Source: Hirudinaria manillensis (lineage: Eukaryota > Annelida > Clitellata > Hirudinida > Hirudinidae). Taken from it: a stretch of DNA of 64,000 nucleotides. The notes under the pieces are model-generated. The model did no database searches. It saw only the letters and a list, made by a program, of their open reading frames with translations, and was not told the DNA's origin. Both the position numbers and the translations under genes were made by a program. Of this stretch, positions 1-13,053 are shown piece after piece (positions within the stretch are counted from its first letter, which is position 1; each line of letters starts with the position of its first letter). The stretch lies in contig CM067530.1 in NCBI GenBank assembly GCA_034509925.1, positions 10,052,501-10,116,500 on the forward strand, written 5' to 3'.

Positions 1-105
1 CGATGATAATGATGATGATGATGATGATGATGATGATGGTGATGATGGTGATGATGGTGATGATAATGATGACGGCGGTGATGATGATGGTGACGATGAC
101 GCCTA
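1..105. repeat. (GAT)n/GATGGT microsatellite
   Basis: The window opens in a trinucleotide GAT array that passes into GATGGT and GACGGC variants. It is imperfect at its right end, and no gene signal overlaps it. Confidence 0.9.
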
Positions 106-365
106 CATGATAATGACGACCATCATGGATACAAACATTGTTGAACAACAAAGGAATTAGGTCAAAGTTCAGCTCAATGTTTGAAACATTTTCCGAAAAA
201 CATGTCGAGAACCTAAGCAGGAGTCTAGAATCTGGCGGGAATGTTGCGAGCTAAAAATAGAAGCGACGGAAATTCCAGGTCCCGGAACAACCGGATTCCG
301 CACGTGATCGTGAGGTTTCAGAATGCAAGGAATCACTCATCAATACCCTATCATTATCATCAACG

Positions 366-520
366 TCGTCATCGTCGTAGCCGTCATGACGATGACCGCA
401 ATGACCACCACCATCATCACCACTATCATCGTCAACATCATCGTCGTAGCCGTCATGACGATGACCGCAATGACCACCACCATCATCACCACTATCATCG
501 TCAACATCATCGTCGTCGTC
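366..520. repeat. 69-bp minisatellite, two copies
   Basis: A 69-bp unit starting CGTCGTAGCCGTCATGACG occurs at 373 and again at 442, almost unchanged, inside a wider CAT/CGT-rich tract. It keeps a plus-strand frame open that reads as His/Arg/Asp, which is a repeat artefact and not a gene. Confidence 0.85.
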
Positions 521-889
521 GTCATCATCTTTCCAGAAGGAGTCGTGATTTTAAGAAGGAAGCGTTGAAGGAAGCAATGTTAAGTCATTGCTTGATTGGA
601 TTGATCGTAAGTCCATTTGGCCTTGAAAGCACACGCACACTTACACGCATAATAAGCACATCATCGTCGTCGTCGTCATCTTCAGCACCATGACCAACTT
701 CATCATCATCATCATCACTAGCCTTACTTGTGACCCCAACTTTATCAGAATCAATCTAACAACAACAACAACGACAACGACAACGACGACGATGATGATA
801 AGGCCATTAATATCATTTGCATATTCATGATGACAAGTCCCTTTTATGATGTCCATTGATGCCCCACTTTGAGTATCAATTTGAAAATA

Positions 890-1000
890 ATTCAATGCCG
901 ACCGGTAATTCAAGTTCATAACTAGTAATCACGTGCAACGTAATTTGTAACTTTAGGTTTCACTTTGATAATCATAAATATCCGATAACTATTATTGTTC
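890..1000. repeat. Dispersed repeat, copy 1 (partner at 1985-2078)
   Basis: About 90 bp containing TTTGATAATCATAAATAT and CGATAACTAT recurs about 1.1 kb downstream at 1985-2078 with few changes. Copy 1 abuts the SINE-like unit that begins near 995, so that unit may have inserted at its right edge. Confidence 0.65.
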
Positions 1001-1165
1001 GGCTCGTAGTGGCAACAGTTGCAATGCTATTATAGTATCGTATCTTGTTCGAAACCCAGTTTGCACTGCCACGAGCTCTGAGGGAGCGCTATATAAATTG
1101 GTGACAATATTGCTGATAGTTCTTAAGAGGCCAGATGGAGTGCAACATAAATTCACGAACTAATA
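995..1165 (+). mobile_element. tRNA-derived SINE-like unit
   Basis: A B-box-like TTGTTCGAAACCC (about 1047) follows a degenerate A-box region (TAGTGGCAACAGTTG). About 40 bp further on comes GGAGCGCTATATAAAT, a tail type common in tRNA-derived SINEs. A shorter relative with the same TTGTTCGAAACC core and a GCGCTGTATGAAT tail lies at 9985-10060. Subfamily, full ends and target-site duplications could not be established. Confidence 0.45.
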
Positions 1166-1362
1166 TTATTGATATTTAGTGCTGATGTTGTTATTATGTC
1201 TGTTATTATTTTGTGAATGCGTGATTATGTGTGTGTGTGTGTGTGTGTAAATGTGGGAATATTTTGCGCCAAAGTCAATATTAACATGAGACAAACCTGG
1301 AAATGGTTTTAATCTGAGAAAGTATTACATAATGCTAGCTAGAATAATAACAAATAATAGGG

Positions 1363-1363
<1 letters not shown>

Positions 1364-1415
<52 letters not shown>

Positions 1416-1452
1416 TAATAATAATAATAATAATAAATAATAATAATAATAA
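1364..1452. repeat. (AAT)n microsatellite
   Basis: A nearly pure AAT array with single-base slips. It gives a poly-Leu/poly-Tyr open frame on the minus strand that is not a gene. Confidence 0.95.
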
Positions 1453-1984
1453 TCGCCATCATCACCACCACAATGGTCATCATTATCACAACAGCAGCCT
1501 CATCTTGTATCATGTGTTGATAAACATCTCTGGAGAGCAGAAATATTTCTTACATGAAAAAAAAAAGGCAAAGAACTGTAAACAAAGCACAAAGAACTTT
1601 TAAAAAGATCATCATCATCATCGTCATCATCATCATTGGCAGCTGCTGGTTACATTATATATCGACATATTGATATCGTTTATTTATTAAATAATATTTA
1701 TTGTTTATTGATATTAATTAATTTATAAATAATAAAAAACAATAAATAAATTAAACAATAATTTGTAAAAAATAAATATAAATAGTAATATTTTATTATT
1801 ATATTATATTAATATAATATTTATTAACGTGTGACTTTAACTGAACCTCGAAATTGCTTTTGATAAATGAGATATTCACAATTAATTCGAAGCAAAAGAA
1901 ATAAAAAAAAATGAATTTCAAAATTATTTATTTATTTATTTCAATTAAAAATGTTTAATGCATTTATTATAACCGATAAATATT

Positions 1985-2078
1985 TCAATAATGCCGAGTG
2001 GCACATCCCAGATAAGTACTTTGTAATTTTAGGTTTTACTTTGATAATCATAAATATTCGATAACTATCATCGTTCCT
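1985..2078. repeat. Dispersed repeat, copy 2 (partner at 890-1000)
   Basis: Shares ATGCCGA, a TTTGTAAT/CTTTAGGTTT segment and the following 35 bp with the copy at 890-1000. It runs into the CAT/CGT minisatellite on its right. Confidence 0.65.
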
Positions 2079-2079
2079 T

Positions 2080-2322
2080 ATCATCATCACTACCATCTCT
2101 AAAATTACGATCACCATCATCATCATCATCATGTTAGTGATCACCATCACCGTCGTCGTCGTCATCGTCATCATCACCGTCATAGTCATTATCATCATCA
2201 TCATCATCACCACCGTCGTCGTCATCATCATCATCACCGTCGTCGTCGTCATCGTCATCATCACCGTCATAGTCATTATCATCATCATCACCGTCGTCGT
2301 CATCATCATCATCATCACCGTC
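2080..2322. repeat. CAT/CGT minisatellite with 87-bp period
   Basis: A CAT/CGT-rich array in which a longer unit marked by ACCGTCATAGTCATT is repeated with a period of about 87 bp (the marker CATAGTCATT at 2181 and 2268). It resembles in composition the minisatellite at 366-520 but has a different unit. Confidence 0.8.
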
Positions 2323-2441
2323 TATTCCAACATTCCAAGATTTTAATTTCTACGAATTGCCGATAAGCGCGATAAGCAACTGTAATTTCGTGTGTGATTT
2401 TAGAAAAAAATGGGTTTACTTTTATTGTCAGGAGTAAGACC

Positions 2442-2690
2442 TTATTATTATATTATATTATATTATATTATATTATATTATATTATATTATATTATATTA
2501 TATCATATCATATAACATCACATCACATCACATCACATCACATCACATCACATCACATCACATCATATTATATTATATTATATTATATTATATTATATTA
2601 TATTATATTATATTATATTATATTATATTATATTATGTTATGTTATGTTATGTTATGTTATGTTATGTTATGTTATGTTATGTTATATTA
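2442..2690. repeat. Pentanucleotide array with three successive motifs
   Basis: About 250 bp of 5-bp repeats in blocks: (TATTA)n, then (CATCA)n, then (TATTA)n again, then (TGTTA)n. The 5-bp frame is kept across block changes, as expected when point variants of one unit expand locally. Confidence 0.95.
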
Positions 2691-3463
2691 TAATCCGATA
2701 AGTTTAGCATCGGATCTTATCATTTCTTATTATGTTTTTAAACGTGAACAACGTTGAAACAAAAATAGAATATGCCGCCCTAAGAACCATAGTTAACATA
2801 ATAATAGTAATAATAATAATAATAACAACAATAATAATAATTGTAACAATAATAGTTATTATACTAATTATTATTATTGTTATTGTTATTACTATTTTTA
2901 CTTAACTCAAGGCTCTTCTCCTCCTCAAAGATCCGGCTTTGCATATTCATGAGGTGATTCAAACCAGGCGTCATATTTGACTTCTCATTCACACGCATCA
3001 GTAAGCTCAAGGGAAGTCTTACGAGTCAAGTCACCTGGGGTTATTAATAGTCCATTTCGTGGACGATTTGGTCTCAACAACTGAATAGATTGTTATCCTC
3101 TCGTAGACAACTTCGTCTCTAAATTGGACCCTGAATGTCCAATGCTTTCTTTAAGCAGGCCGAAGCGCATACTGTCTTGGAAGTAAAACTTGTTAGATTA
3201 TTAATCGGATTTTGAGCTAATCAATCTTTTTGGTTTTTTTTTTGCAAGAGCTCCAGTCACAGAGTACTTCAATAGTTCGAATCTTCAAGGCGTTGCCATG
3301 CCGCTGTTATTCGTATAACCAAAGTCGAATGATTAATTACTTAAATAATAATTAACTGAAGATAATATTATTAATAAAATCAAATTTAACTTTATTCATC
3401 TCTAATCGGACAAATCAAAAGCAAATTTTGTATTTGATGCCCAGTATTACAATGAATTAGCAA

Positions 3464-3615
<152 letters not shown>

Positions 3616-6600
3616 TCATAATAATCTTTTAAAGCCAAAACAAATTCAGTTTTTGTAAAAAATAAATCCACACCTCCTTTGGTAACTATTCACTTTGAAA
3701 TCTTTCGAGCCCCAATCCTAGCAAAACTTCTTCAAAGACTCAACAACTTCAACAACATGTCTTATCCAACATCAGCATCAACAACAATAACGACGACTCT
3801 ACCAACAACAACTACAGCTTCCTAATACAACAACAACTTCGTTGCGAACGGCAACTAACCGTTAGATAAAATTCTGTAAGACGGTCCCTCAAAATCTAGT
3901 TTTGTTCGAAAAGAGAAAACTATGGAGAGATACTGATGTAGTGTGGAGAGGCAACAAGGTGTGCTTCTGTATCGTTAATGCCTTTGAACTTCAAAGCGTA
4001 CACTTTATTACGTTACGTGGGCGAAAATAATAACTTTACAATTTAATTTTATAGGTTACGTTATTCAAGGGTAATCTTTTAGTAATGATTATTCTAGTGG
4101 TGATTGGGTCAATCTATCTGGTCCCCTTATACCTACATTGGTGTAACTGGTATGGTGATAGTAGTTAGAAGTCTAACAGAAAGGGATTATTTAACTAGGA
4201 ATGATTTATTCAAAATATTTATAAAATATTTAATACATAAATACTCCAACTTGATTTGCTCGTCATAGTTCTTTTAGCTTTTCATTTATTCAAATTCCAC
4301 TCGAGTTTTACAGAGAATAGCGAAAGCACATCAGAGAAGGTTTCTCCAGAAAAAACCCACCCCCGAGAGACACTTTGACCATTAGCTCGACCGCGGGAGA
4401 GCTCAGCACCTTCTCATGCCTCAGGCAATTTGCTTCTTAAGTGACAGATTTTTTTTTATGTTGAAAGCAAAAAAATAAATAAAATATTCCATAAAAATAA
4501 AATATTTTCCCGATCGATTTCAAGTGGCTAATCCATCCAATGTCTCTAACTTAATACTACTTAATCAAATTTTAAAAATAAATTATTAAATTTTAATTAA
4601 TTGAGTAATAATCAGCTACTTACTTAAATGAACTAACTTAATCCAAGTTCTGCCTTCTCCACATATACGCCCTCTACTGAACAATTTGTTAAGTTACCAA
4701 CTAATTTATCAGTTAATTGACTTAAGCAGATATTATAATTTTTAAACTTCTAATTCTTTTCTGTCGACTTTTAATGAATTAAAAATAATAAACTTTACTT
4801 TTTGAACTTAAATTCTGATTAATTGTACCGATAAAATTTGACTCGCATTGGCCTAACAATCGATTTTAATATGAGACACCATTGCTTAGCAGAGAGAGAT
4901 TAAAAGATATGGCCACCAACAACTAAACTTTGTTTCGCCCAAATGGCTTATTTTTTTTTCGCCCTAACCGGGTGCTTGATTACTGACAGGTTTGACTCCC
5001 TGAAATGTGCCTTTTTCGTGGGTCTCCATGGATCAACAGGTCTCCTTTCCCCCAATGAAAGTAAACATTTTTATTATTAATTAATCAGTTATTTATCAAT
5101 TAATCAATTTGGACTGGTATTCGCAAGAGGTATCACCATTCTTGAAAAATCTTCTCTCCCAACATTTTGTCAAATGAAAATTAATAATTTTTTCTTTAAC
5201 ATCTATATTTTAATTAATTCTAATTAATCCTAATTAATGAAATTGAATTGAGATTAAAAATAATTGCAGACATATCAACGACTCTTATTTCATAATTCAA
5301 TGCCTAGTCTTTGGATGACGCCGCAAGGAAGATTTGTGGATTTGGGGTATCCCGTCTTGTCTGATGCTTAAGATCCCGCTATTCCATGATGGGTCAACAC
5401 GACTTCGAATACCGCCCCAGAACCGCCGTCCTAATCATCTAGTTATGTAATTGATAGCATTAGGTCAACATCCTTCGTAATTACGATATAGTTTAAGAGT
5501 ATAACACCCAGGATGGGTTTTCAGAACGCAATCGTTCATGAAATGCAATGAAAAATAAATGGATAAATATTTCATTAAGTTTTATTGGAAAGTAGTATTA
5601 AGTGGATGGTGCTATATAAATTTGGATGAAATTAAAAGCATTAACAACATAGAGGTCATTCACTCACTCACGAATCTCGGAGGTCAATAGAAACCTTTCA
5701 ATTATTTCTCGATCCAAAGTTAGAAATAAAATTATTAAATTTATTAATAATAATAATAATAAAAATAAGTTATTAATAACACAAGGAAAAACATGCACAT
5801 ATTTATTTAATTATGACAAATTCAAAACCAAGCTTATACGATAAAACACCATCACTAATGTTACTGTCACACTATTAAAACAATCAAGAAAAGAAAAAAA
5901 AAAAAAGATTGCCACACAGCTATAAATTTAAATTTTTTTGCAGCTACTTGAATGATTTCAAAGGTCGATCAGCGATGCTTTGAAGGAGAGAGAACCACAA
6001 CTATTGGACTTAACCAGAGCTGTTAAGAGCTGGTTGGTAAGAAACTAATTATTAATATTTATAATTAATATTAGAAAATTAACGTCCGGAATAGGAATCA
6101 TCCCATTTCATTCTAAAATTAAGGCATAATAAAAAAACCCCAAAAATTGCTTTGGTTTCTTCAATTATTTGATCGAATTATATTCTACTCTTTATCTAAC
6201 AAATCAATATTAGGCCAATACTAATCGCTAGCGTATCATCATCATCATTATTACTGTCATTGTCATCATCATTGTCACTATCATTACATTTATTATTATT
6301 ATTATTATCATTATTATTATTATTGAACCCTTGGCCATGCATCAAGGAAGTCCTGCTATTACATCATACAGAACCAATTAGCATTGACAGCTGTAATCGC
6401 AGCATCACTTATTTTCACGTAAAATTTGTAATCACGATTTCTTCATGTTTTTAAAAATTCTTTTAATCGCCAGAACGTTTCCTTGCCTAGAAGGAAGGAA
6501 GGATGAAGAAAGAAAGAAAGGATCGGATAAAAATTTCCAGCGGCAGTCCGAAAAAACAATTTCCTCCTCCATTTTCAATTTCCATTTTTTCTCTTTTACA

Positions 6601-6669
6601 CATCAAAAAGTCAACGTTTGGAGTTTAAAATAAAAATAAAATAAAAACTGGAGAAAGAAAGAAAGTCGT

Positions 6670-9647
6670 TCAAATCACGATTTGTTCGCTCAGCTCGTTC
6701 TTGAGGATCGGTACGAGGCTCGACCGGCAGAGCCCCCAGAATTTCTCGGGCTTCAGGTTCGAGTTCCTACCCACCCGGGTGAACCGCCACCCGACGTGGT
6801 GCCTACACTCCCGGCACACCGCTATGGTCCAGGCATAGCTGGTATTAAAAAAAAATAAATGATCTATTTTTAACGAATCGTGTGACTGTTTATTATAATA
6901 ACTGATTTAAAATGAATGTTATTTATATTATGAATTTTATTTCAATTATTAAATCAAACTTTATTAAAAGCCATAAATTCTATGGTTCATTAAGACTGGA
7001 CTTAAATTTCACTTAAATTGTCCTAATTAATTGTCTTTTATAATTAAAAACCATATTACTTCAGGCATCATCATACCTGAACTTTTATTTAAAATTTCCT
7101 AATCACCTCAATTCACCTGAACACCTGAATAGCAACAGGAAGCACGAATGAAACTAACTCTTAAAATAACAAAATCACATCTCCAATGCAACAACAACAA
7201 CAAGGAGAACAACAACAATAACAACAATACTCATCGTAGACATTAAACCAATCATCAGAAAACCATTGTTTCCAATGACCACAACCCTTTCCAACTCACC
7301 CTGGAAACCAACTGCTCTGGGTGCTGGGCCTGCCCTGCAGCGACAGGCCTGTGACGTGGTGCACGGTGAGGGTCTCGTGGACGTGACCCCCCGGGTTCAC
7401 GTACGTTCCCAGGGGTCCCTCGGTCGACATGCTGAACACGTCCTTCTTCTCGGCAATCGCCTCCTTGCAGCTCTTGCAGCACATGACCGTGCACTGCGCG
7501 TATATGTGTATATATATATATACTGTATACTATATATTGTATACAATGAGAATTAGATGATGATATATGACATAATATACAATAAGTAGTCGATTTATTT
7601 ATGTTTACCTGATTAACTAATGTTTATGATAATAGTTGGTCAACTAATATTTACTCAGTTGATAACATTTGATTGCCAATATTCAGCAATGAATAGGATT
7701 GAATGGAACCATCAGATTCCTAACAATGTAATTTGAACATCACTAAATGATATACTAGCATCTAGAGATACAAAACAAAAGAAAACAAAGTGAAACGAAA
7801 CAAATACATAGATGACACAGGTGATTGGTAGCTGCTCGTTCATCTCACGTTCCTACCTTCTTCATTAGATCCAGTTCGCACCTGAGCCTCTGCTCCGCGC
7901 AGGGCGTCCCGAGAATCTCCAGTCTCTTGGCGTCGTCCAATGGCAGGGCGCTTGCCACCCAATAGGAAAACATGCAGGGGTCGGTCGGTACTTTGCCAAA
8001 GTCGAAGGAATCGCTCCAGTTCGTCAGCTCCAGTCTTATCTTGTCCATCAACAGGTTCTAAGAACAAATTAAATTAATTAAAATAAAAAAGTTTAAAAAA
8101 AAATTAAATTCATCTGAGGGATCATTACCAGTACCACCACCATCATCATCATCAACATCACAATCATCAAATTTTCTTTAAAAATATTGGAAAATAAACT
8201 CACACAGTTGTATTGGTCGTGAACCCAGATCGGCCAAAACGTCATCACGGAAGGACAGAATCGCGTGACCTGAGAGAAGCGAAAGTAAGAAGTGAAGTTT
8301 CATTTTTCAATTTAATTCAAATAAAATATAAATAATAAAAATTTAAAAAAGTTTGAATCAAAACCGACCTTACTGCAGGTTCTGTTTGATTCGAGGCTCC
8401 TACTCCTGTCCAAATGTTTCTTGTACGAGTTTGGGCAAATCTCGGTCAGAAGGTTGATTAACTTCTTCTCAGGGAGTATTTTCACCCTGGCAATGAGGAC
8501 TCTGGTGGTTTTTTAAAGTTAAAATATACCTGGTGGTTTGGAATTTACTTGCAAGTGAATCTTTATTTTGTTCAGAAGCAGAAACTTAGAGCATAACAAG
8601 CATCAAAACCCAATTAGCCAAGCACAATTATCCATCACATAAAATGATCACATTTAATCCATTGAAAAATGATGGAAACAAATAAAAATGCCTAAACTAA
8701 TCAAACACTTTTAATATATAAGTGATCAAGCTGAAATGAATTATATTAAACTTCTAAAACTCTCATACCCTCCAATATCACTTCTTGTTTCAAGGATCTT
8801 AAACCTCTGCCTGCCAATTGTTTTGACTCTGAAGGAAATGTCAACTTCTTTGACTGCTAGGATTTCGGCAGTGGTTCCGATCCTGCCCAGCTCGAAAGCA
8901 CGGCCGTTCGATGGATCGATTCTTCAACGTTTAATTTCCATCAAATTTAAATATTAAGGCTGAAATTAAGTTAATGAATGGTGAATTTACATTTTTGTGA
9001 TGTGACCAAAGGTCCTGTCCTTGTCTAGGCAATGTTTGATCATAGCAATGTCCTGGTTCTGAAACAAATGCAGTGGAAGTACTTGGCCTGGCATGAGTAC
9101 AACACCAGGTAATGACAGGACGGGGAGACACAGTTCTGTTCCTTCCTCATGTATTGTTCTTCCACTAATTTCCTGGCATTCATTGCCATCCCAAAGATAC
9201 TTAAAAAAGATATAAAATGAAAAAAATGTCATTGGTTCTTTTTGCCAATATGTCTATCTAAGCATTAGTTAAAAGATTAAATGACTAACTGAATGACTGG
9301 AAGGTAATGTTATATCGAAAGTAATTCGCGATGTTTCTGCCTCTTCCTCGTCATCCTCAATTAGTGACTCTGCACCATCTGAGACAGTAAGACTCCTTCT
9401 TAGAATGCGATATAACCGCCTCATAACTAGATTGAAATGTTCTCTTGCAAGAAAGTATAGCTTTCGGAATGAGAGTCGGGACAGAAAAACAACGTTACGC
9501 AGAACTGAGAGAGGCTAACATGAAAAGTTGATTTTCGAATGAATAAAATTAGAAAGCCATCTCAAAAATACCGCTGTCTAAATCCTCGTCGAATTCGTCA
9601 TTTTGGAATTCTTCCAATTCACCACCTTCCAGACGCTCATCGTCCAT
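6670..9647 (-). CDS. CRBN: Cereblon, substrate receptor of the CRL4 ubiquitin ligase
   Basis: Nine exons joined by phase: 9572-9647, 9290-9378, 8991-9199, 8769-8921, 8369-8486, 8204-8269, 7857-8057, 7300-7493, 6670-6838. They give 424 aa (human cereblon 442). Order: acidic N-terminus; Lon N-terminal domain (LPVLSLPGVVLMPGQ, GRQRF); linker with RCELDLMKK; C-terminal CULT domain with the zinc cysteine pairs C310/C313 and C377/C380. The three Trp of the ligand pocket are present (W366, W372, W386, matching human W380/W386/W400 in spacing). The protein is known to recruit substrates to DDB1-CUL4. The residue matching human V388 is Ile (AWTI) and that matching H353 is Gly. The last two exons are far richer in GC than their surroundings. 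The donor of the 8369-8486 exon (GTCGGT) is the weakest splice call; the exon 2 acceptor was chosen by phase and polypyrimidine tract. Confidence 0.95.
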
Positions 9648-12600
9648 CGCAGACTATTTATAATGAAAACAATATATTCCCAGTGCCCCAATCTGCACCA
9701 ATTCTTCTCCGTATTTAGCCGAACATTTTTTTCCAATAAAAAAAATATTAATGCGCTTTTTTACTTTAGACTTTAAATCTAATTTAGTGGAATTCTACTA
9801 TGGAATTTTCGTTTGTAAGAGATTATCACTGTTTGACTCAATGAAGCCTTTTAAAATTGAAGTAAGAAAAGTAGTTTTTAGCATTTATTAAAATAATTGA
9901 GCAAATTACAGATATTTCTAAATAAAATTTTTAAATGTTAGAAGTCTACGGAAATCAAAACTGAATTAAATCACTTGTTCATCAGTCTTGTAAATCAGAC
10001 AGCGGCTCTAATGTTTCTTGTTCGAAACCCTGCTGGGAGAAGCGCTGTATGAATCTATTTATTTAATGTTTTTTTCTTTATTTTCAGAACTCAAATTGAA
10101 ATGAATGAAAAAAAGCGTCTATGAAGCTAGGTCGCTACAGACATGACAAATTGTAAGTTCTTGGACAGCTCAAAGTCATGTAATATTTAAAAGTTTTATA
10201 ATAAAATGAATCCGAACAGAATGTTCACGAATAAAACAATTACTCAATTTGCCTGATTCACTCGACTAAATAAATACATAAATTAATTTATATATTAAGA
10301 TTTGAAGCACTCATTACTACAACTAAGTCCTAGATCTTCTCAACTACCACAGATTATTATTGTTGTTGTTGTTGTTTCTGAAAAAAATATGAAACGAAAC
10401 AGATTAATATAAATATTTAAACATCCAATTCAATGCTTTAGCTTATGTCATGAGATTCAAAGCGTTCAGAGGAAAATTTATGATCGTTTGATTTCTTCAA
10501 TGGCCATTATTTCATAAAAGCATAAATAAACTCAATTTCAATTAAAACAGATCCATTTAAAACCATTTTTATGATGTTTACCAATTTTCAAACACCAATA
10601 GTTGCACGACATCCGAGAAAATAGAACGTACTCTTGTTATCGGTTTTTATCGTCTCTCAAGAAAATAATAAATTCTTGGTTGTCTTGGGGTGACACACAG
10701 GCCAGATAAGAACCATAAAACTGAGATTGTACCTGATGCCATTCCTTAGCAATATCTGATAAGCAACCTCTTCAAAATTCCCGTTTGTAGCAATTTTTGT
10801 CATAAACAAGTTTTTTTCTTCATGATTATTTGCAAGAATATAAATAGTTTTTATTTAGGTAAAGCTGAATAATTTGTATCTTTGAATGTTTGAATAATTG
10901 AATCTATTTTTCCCGTCAACAGTAAGAGTATGTAGTAGCTTTTCTAGTTGATCTGTAAGAACATTCAGGCAGAGGCACAAAGATCACAGGCCTCTAGGAA
11001 CTCAAGAGGACTCTTGATTCTTTCTCCTAAATACAGGTGGAACGTCATCTATTTAAACCCAGCGACTCATAAAGTTTATTCACTGGAACAATTAATAATT
11101 AGAGAAATATGTGCCTAATTGAACATATTGAAACTAATTAGTATAAACTGAAAGTAAATAAAGTATAATGAAAGTTTAATAAAATAGTCGATTTATAAAT
11201 CTAGAACATAGTTTATAGATATATATCTAGGAAATAGTTTGTAAATCTATTAATTGGATATGGACTTTAATGTTTGCTAAATGAGGTTGTGCTTTTGTTG
11301 TCTTTGCACTCTGAACCGGAAGTCTTTACGGCCAGAGGTGTCTTCTGATATGTGATGGAGAATGTAAGTTGGAAGGTCTGATCTTGACATGGAATCGACG
11401 ATTATTGCCAGATCTATCTCTTCCAATTCACGAGCTCTTTCAACTTGATCCATGATCATTATCAGCATGCATTTATTGCTTTTATTACATTTAATAGTTT
11501 TGTTTACTTGGTTTTGTCGGTTCCCAAGCCAATAAACATTTTGGATTGATTTTGTGTTGTTATTACTTTTTGCTAGTTTCAATAAATATAAATATATTAA
11601 TAAAAATAAATCGGATGTTATTCCTGGAAAGTGTAAACAAATATTAGTTTTAACATAATTTAGAAATATTAGTCAAAACTATTTAACATCTGCATCCACG
11701 AAATAAAATCGCTGCAATAAATGATAAAACTATTTCTGTTTATTTTGAAATTCGGAAATTTCCGTTAGTAAGCGGACAGTTAATAATTCGACAACTGTAT
11801 GAGAAGTATTTCATAATAACACGAGACTTCAAAATGATTGAGAAGTTGGTTGGGCGCGACGTTAGCACAATAAAACCCAACATTTTGGTTAAGGCAGACT
11901 TGTTAAGAATGAGTTATTCTTATTTATTGCTCAGAGTAAAGCTATTATCCTTACTATTATTAGTTTTATTCCATTATTATTCTTAGCATTATTTCCTCTT
12001 ATTATTAAATCTGTTCCCCAAAAATCCTAAACAACAAGAAATAAGCTGCGAATAAACTGATAAACTTTAATTTTGTTTGTCAACTTGTCATTGAAAATTA
12101 ATGTATTTATTCCCACTTTCGTTCTACCAAAGCAACAATACCGTCAACAGTTTCTTTTGTTACATCGTGACTGACTAAATAATGCAACAGTTTCAATAAT
12201 AATGATATTATTGTCTGTCCTCGATTTGGATTTAAGAATAGAAAATGGCAGAAATACCGCAATAAATGGCAGAGATTGGAATTTAAACCAACGGCAACCT
12301 GATTGTAGATTCTCTTCCACCTCGGTTCCACTAATGAATGCGGTCCAAAAAAGATTTCCCAGCTAGAAAATAATTTCTCATAATTAATGACAGTAATATA
12401 ATTTACATTAACCTATTGTTTTACATTTATTATCTTTAAAGCTCTTATTGAAGAAATAACCCGGGACCACAAAATATTAAGTCAAAGAGCTGGTTTAATG
12501 AGCCACACTAGGAACTGCACTGTGGAAAAGGGCTTTAAAAAGATGCCTGGAAAAATAGTTAATTAATTAAATTACTAAAAGGGTCACATCGTCACTAATT

Positions 12601-12834
12601 ATTTAGACAGAAAAGTAATTTCTAACAGTACGAGGTGAAAGTCAAAAGGAATCTCTAATTGTTAACCAGGTTATTTCTCGACGTGCTAAGTATTTTTGGA
12701 GCCTCAAGTCATTATTTTTCGTCTTCTTACCAAGTATTAAATTTGATCGAACTTTTCCCAATGCTTAGATTGAAATGACTAATTTGTTATAAGCTGAATA
12801 TCGGTACTAAATATCTGAATAGATCTGCATTCAA
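9648..12834. other. Gene-free interval between cereblon and the ADAM cluster
   Basis: AT-rich sequence holding a short SINE-like fragment (9985-10060) and no recognisable exon. The open frames at 11277-11582 and 12107-12331 (minus) show no domain, cysteine pattern or good splice borders. The cereblon 5-prime untranslated region and promoter should lie just right of 9647, but no clear TATA box was seen. Confidence 0.5.
9985..10060 (+). mobile_element. SINE-like fragment
   Basis: TTGTTCGAAACCCTGCT (B-box-like) followed by GAAGCGCTGTATGAAT. It shares its core and tail with the unit at 995-1165 but is shorter and more worn. Confidence 0.4.
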
Positions 12835-12985
12835 GAAATCTTTGCAAACTATTTGGTGAATTACCAAAAGGGGAGGTTTTGGCTCTTCTAAAGTAGCCAA
12901 TGAATTGATTATGAATGCCCCAGGCGATAGAGCCTTGATTCGTGTTATGCTGCATTATATAACAATCGAATGAAATCGTGAGAAA
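12835..12985 (+). promoter_or_regulatory. 5-prime flank of ADAM gene 1, homologous to that of gene 2
   Basis: This segment aligns by eye with 20700-20870 upstream of the second ADAM gene (shared TACCAAA, TGAATTGATTA, GTTATGCTG). A TATATAA at about 12957 lies roughly 95 bp before the start codon and could be the TATA box (inference). The counterpart keeps a roughly 33-codon frame open, so the homology might instead be an old coding relic. Confidence 0.4.
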
Positions 12986-13053
12986 AGAAATCAAAACAGT
13001 TTACTTCATAAGGCCTGCATTAAAACATTTATCAAGCATTAAAGGATAACAAT

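Noticed and set aside
241-693. His/Arg/Asp-rich open frame
   Set aside because: It is the translation of the CAT/CGT minisatellite; no splice context or non-repeat domain.
6745-6775. tRNA B-box-like GGTTCGAGTTCC
   Set aside because: It lies inside the coding last exon of cereblon and has no A box or stem partner.
9379-9507. Longer form of cereblon exon 2 from an acceptor near 9507
   Set aside because: It is open in phase, but would insert about 43 hydrophobic/basic residues into the acidic N-terminus; the acceptor at 9379 has a better pyrimidine tract and gives a typical sequence.
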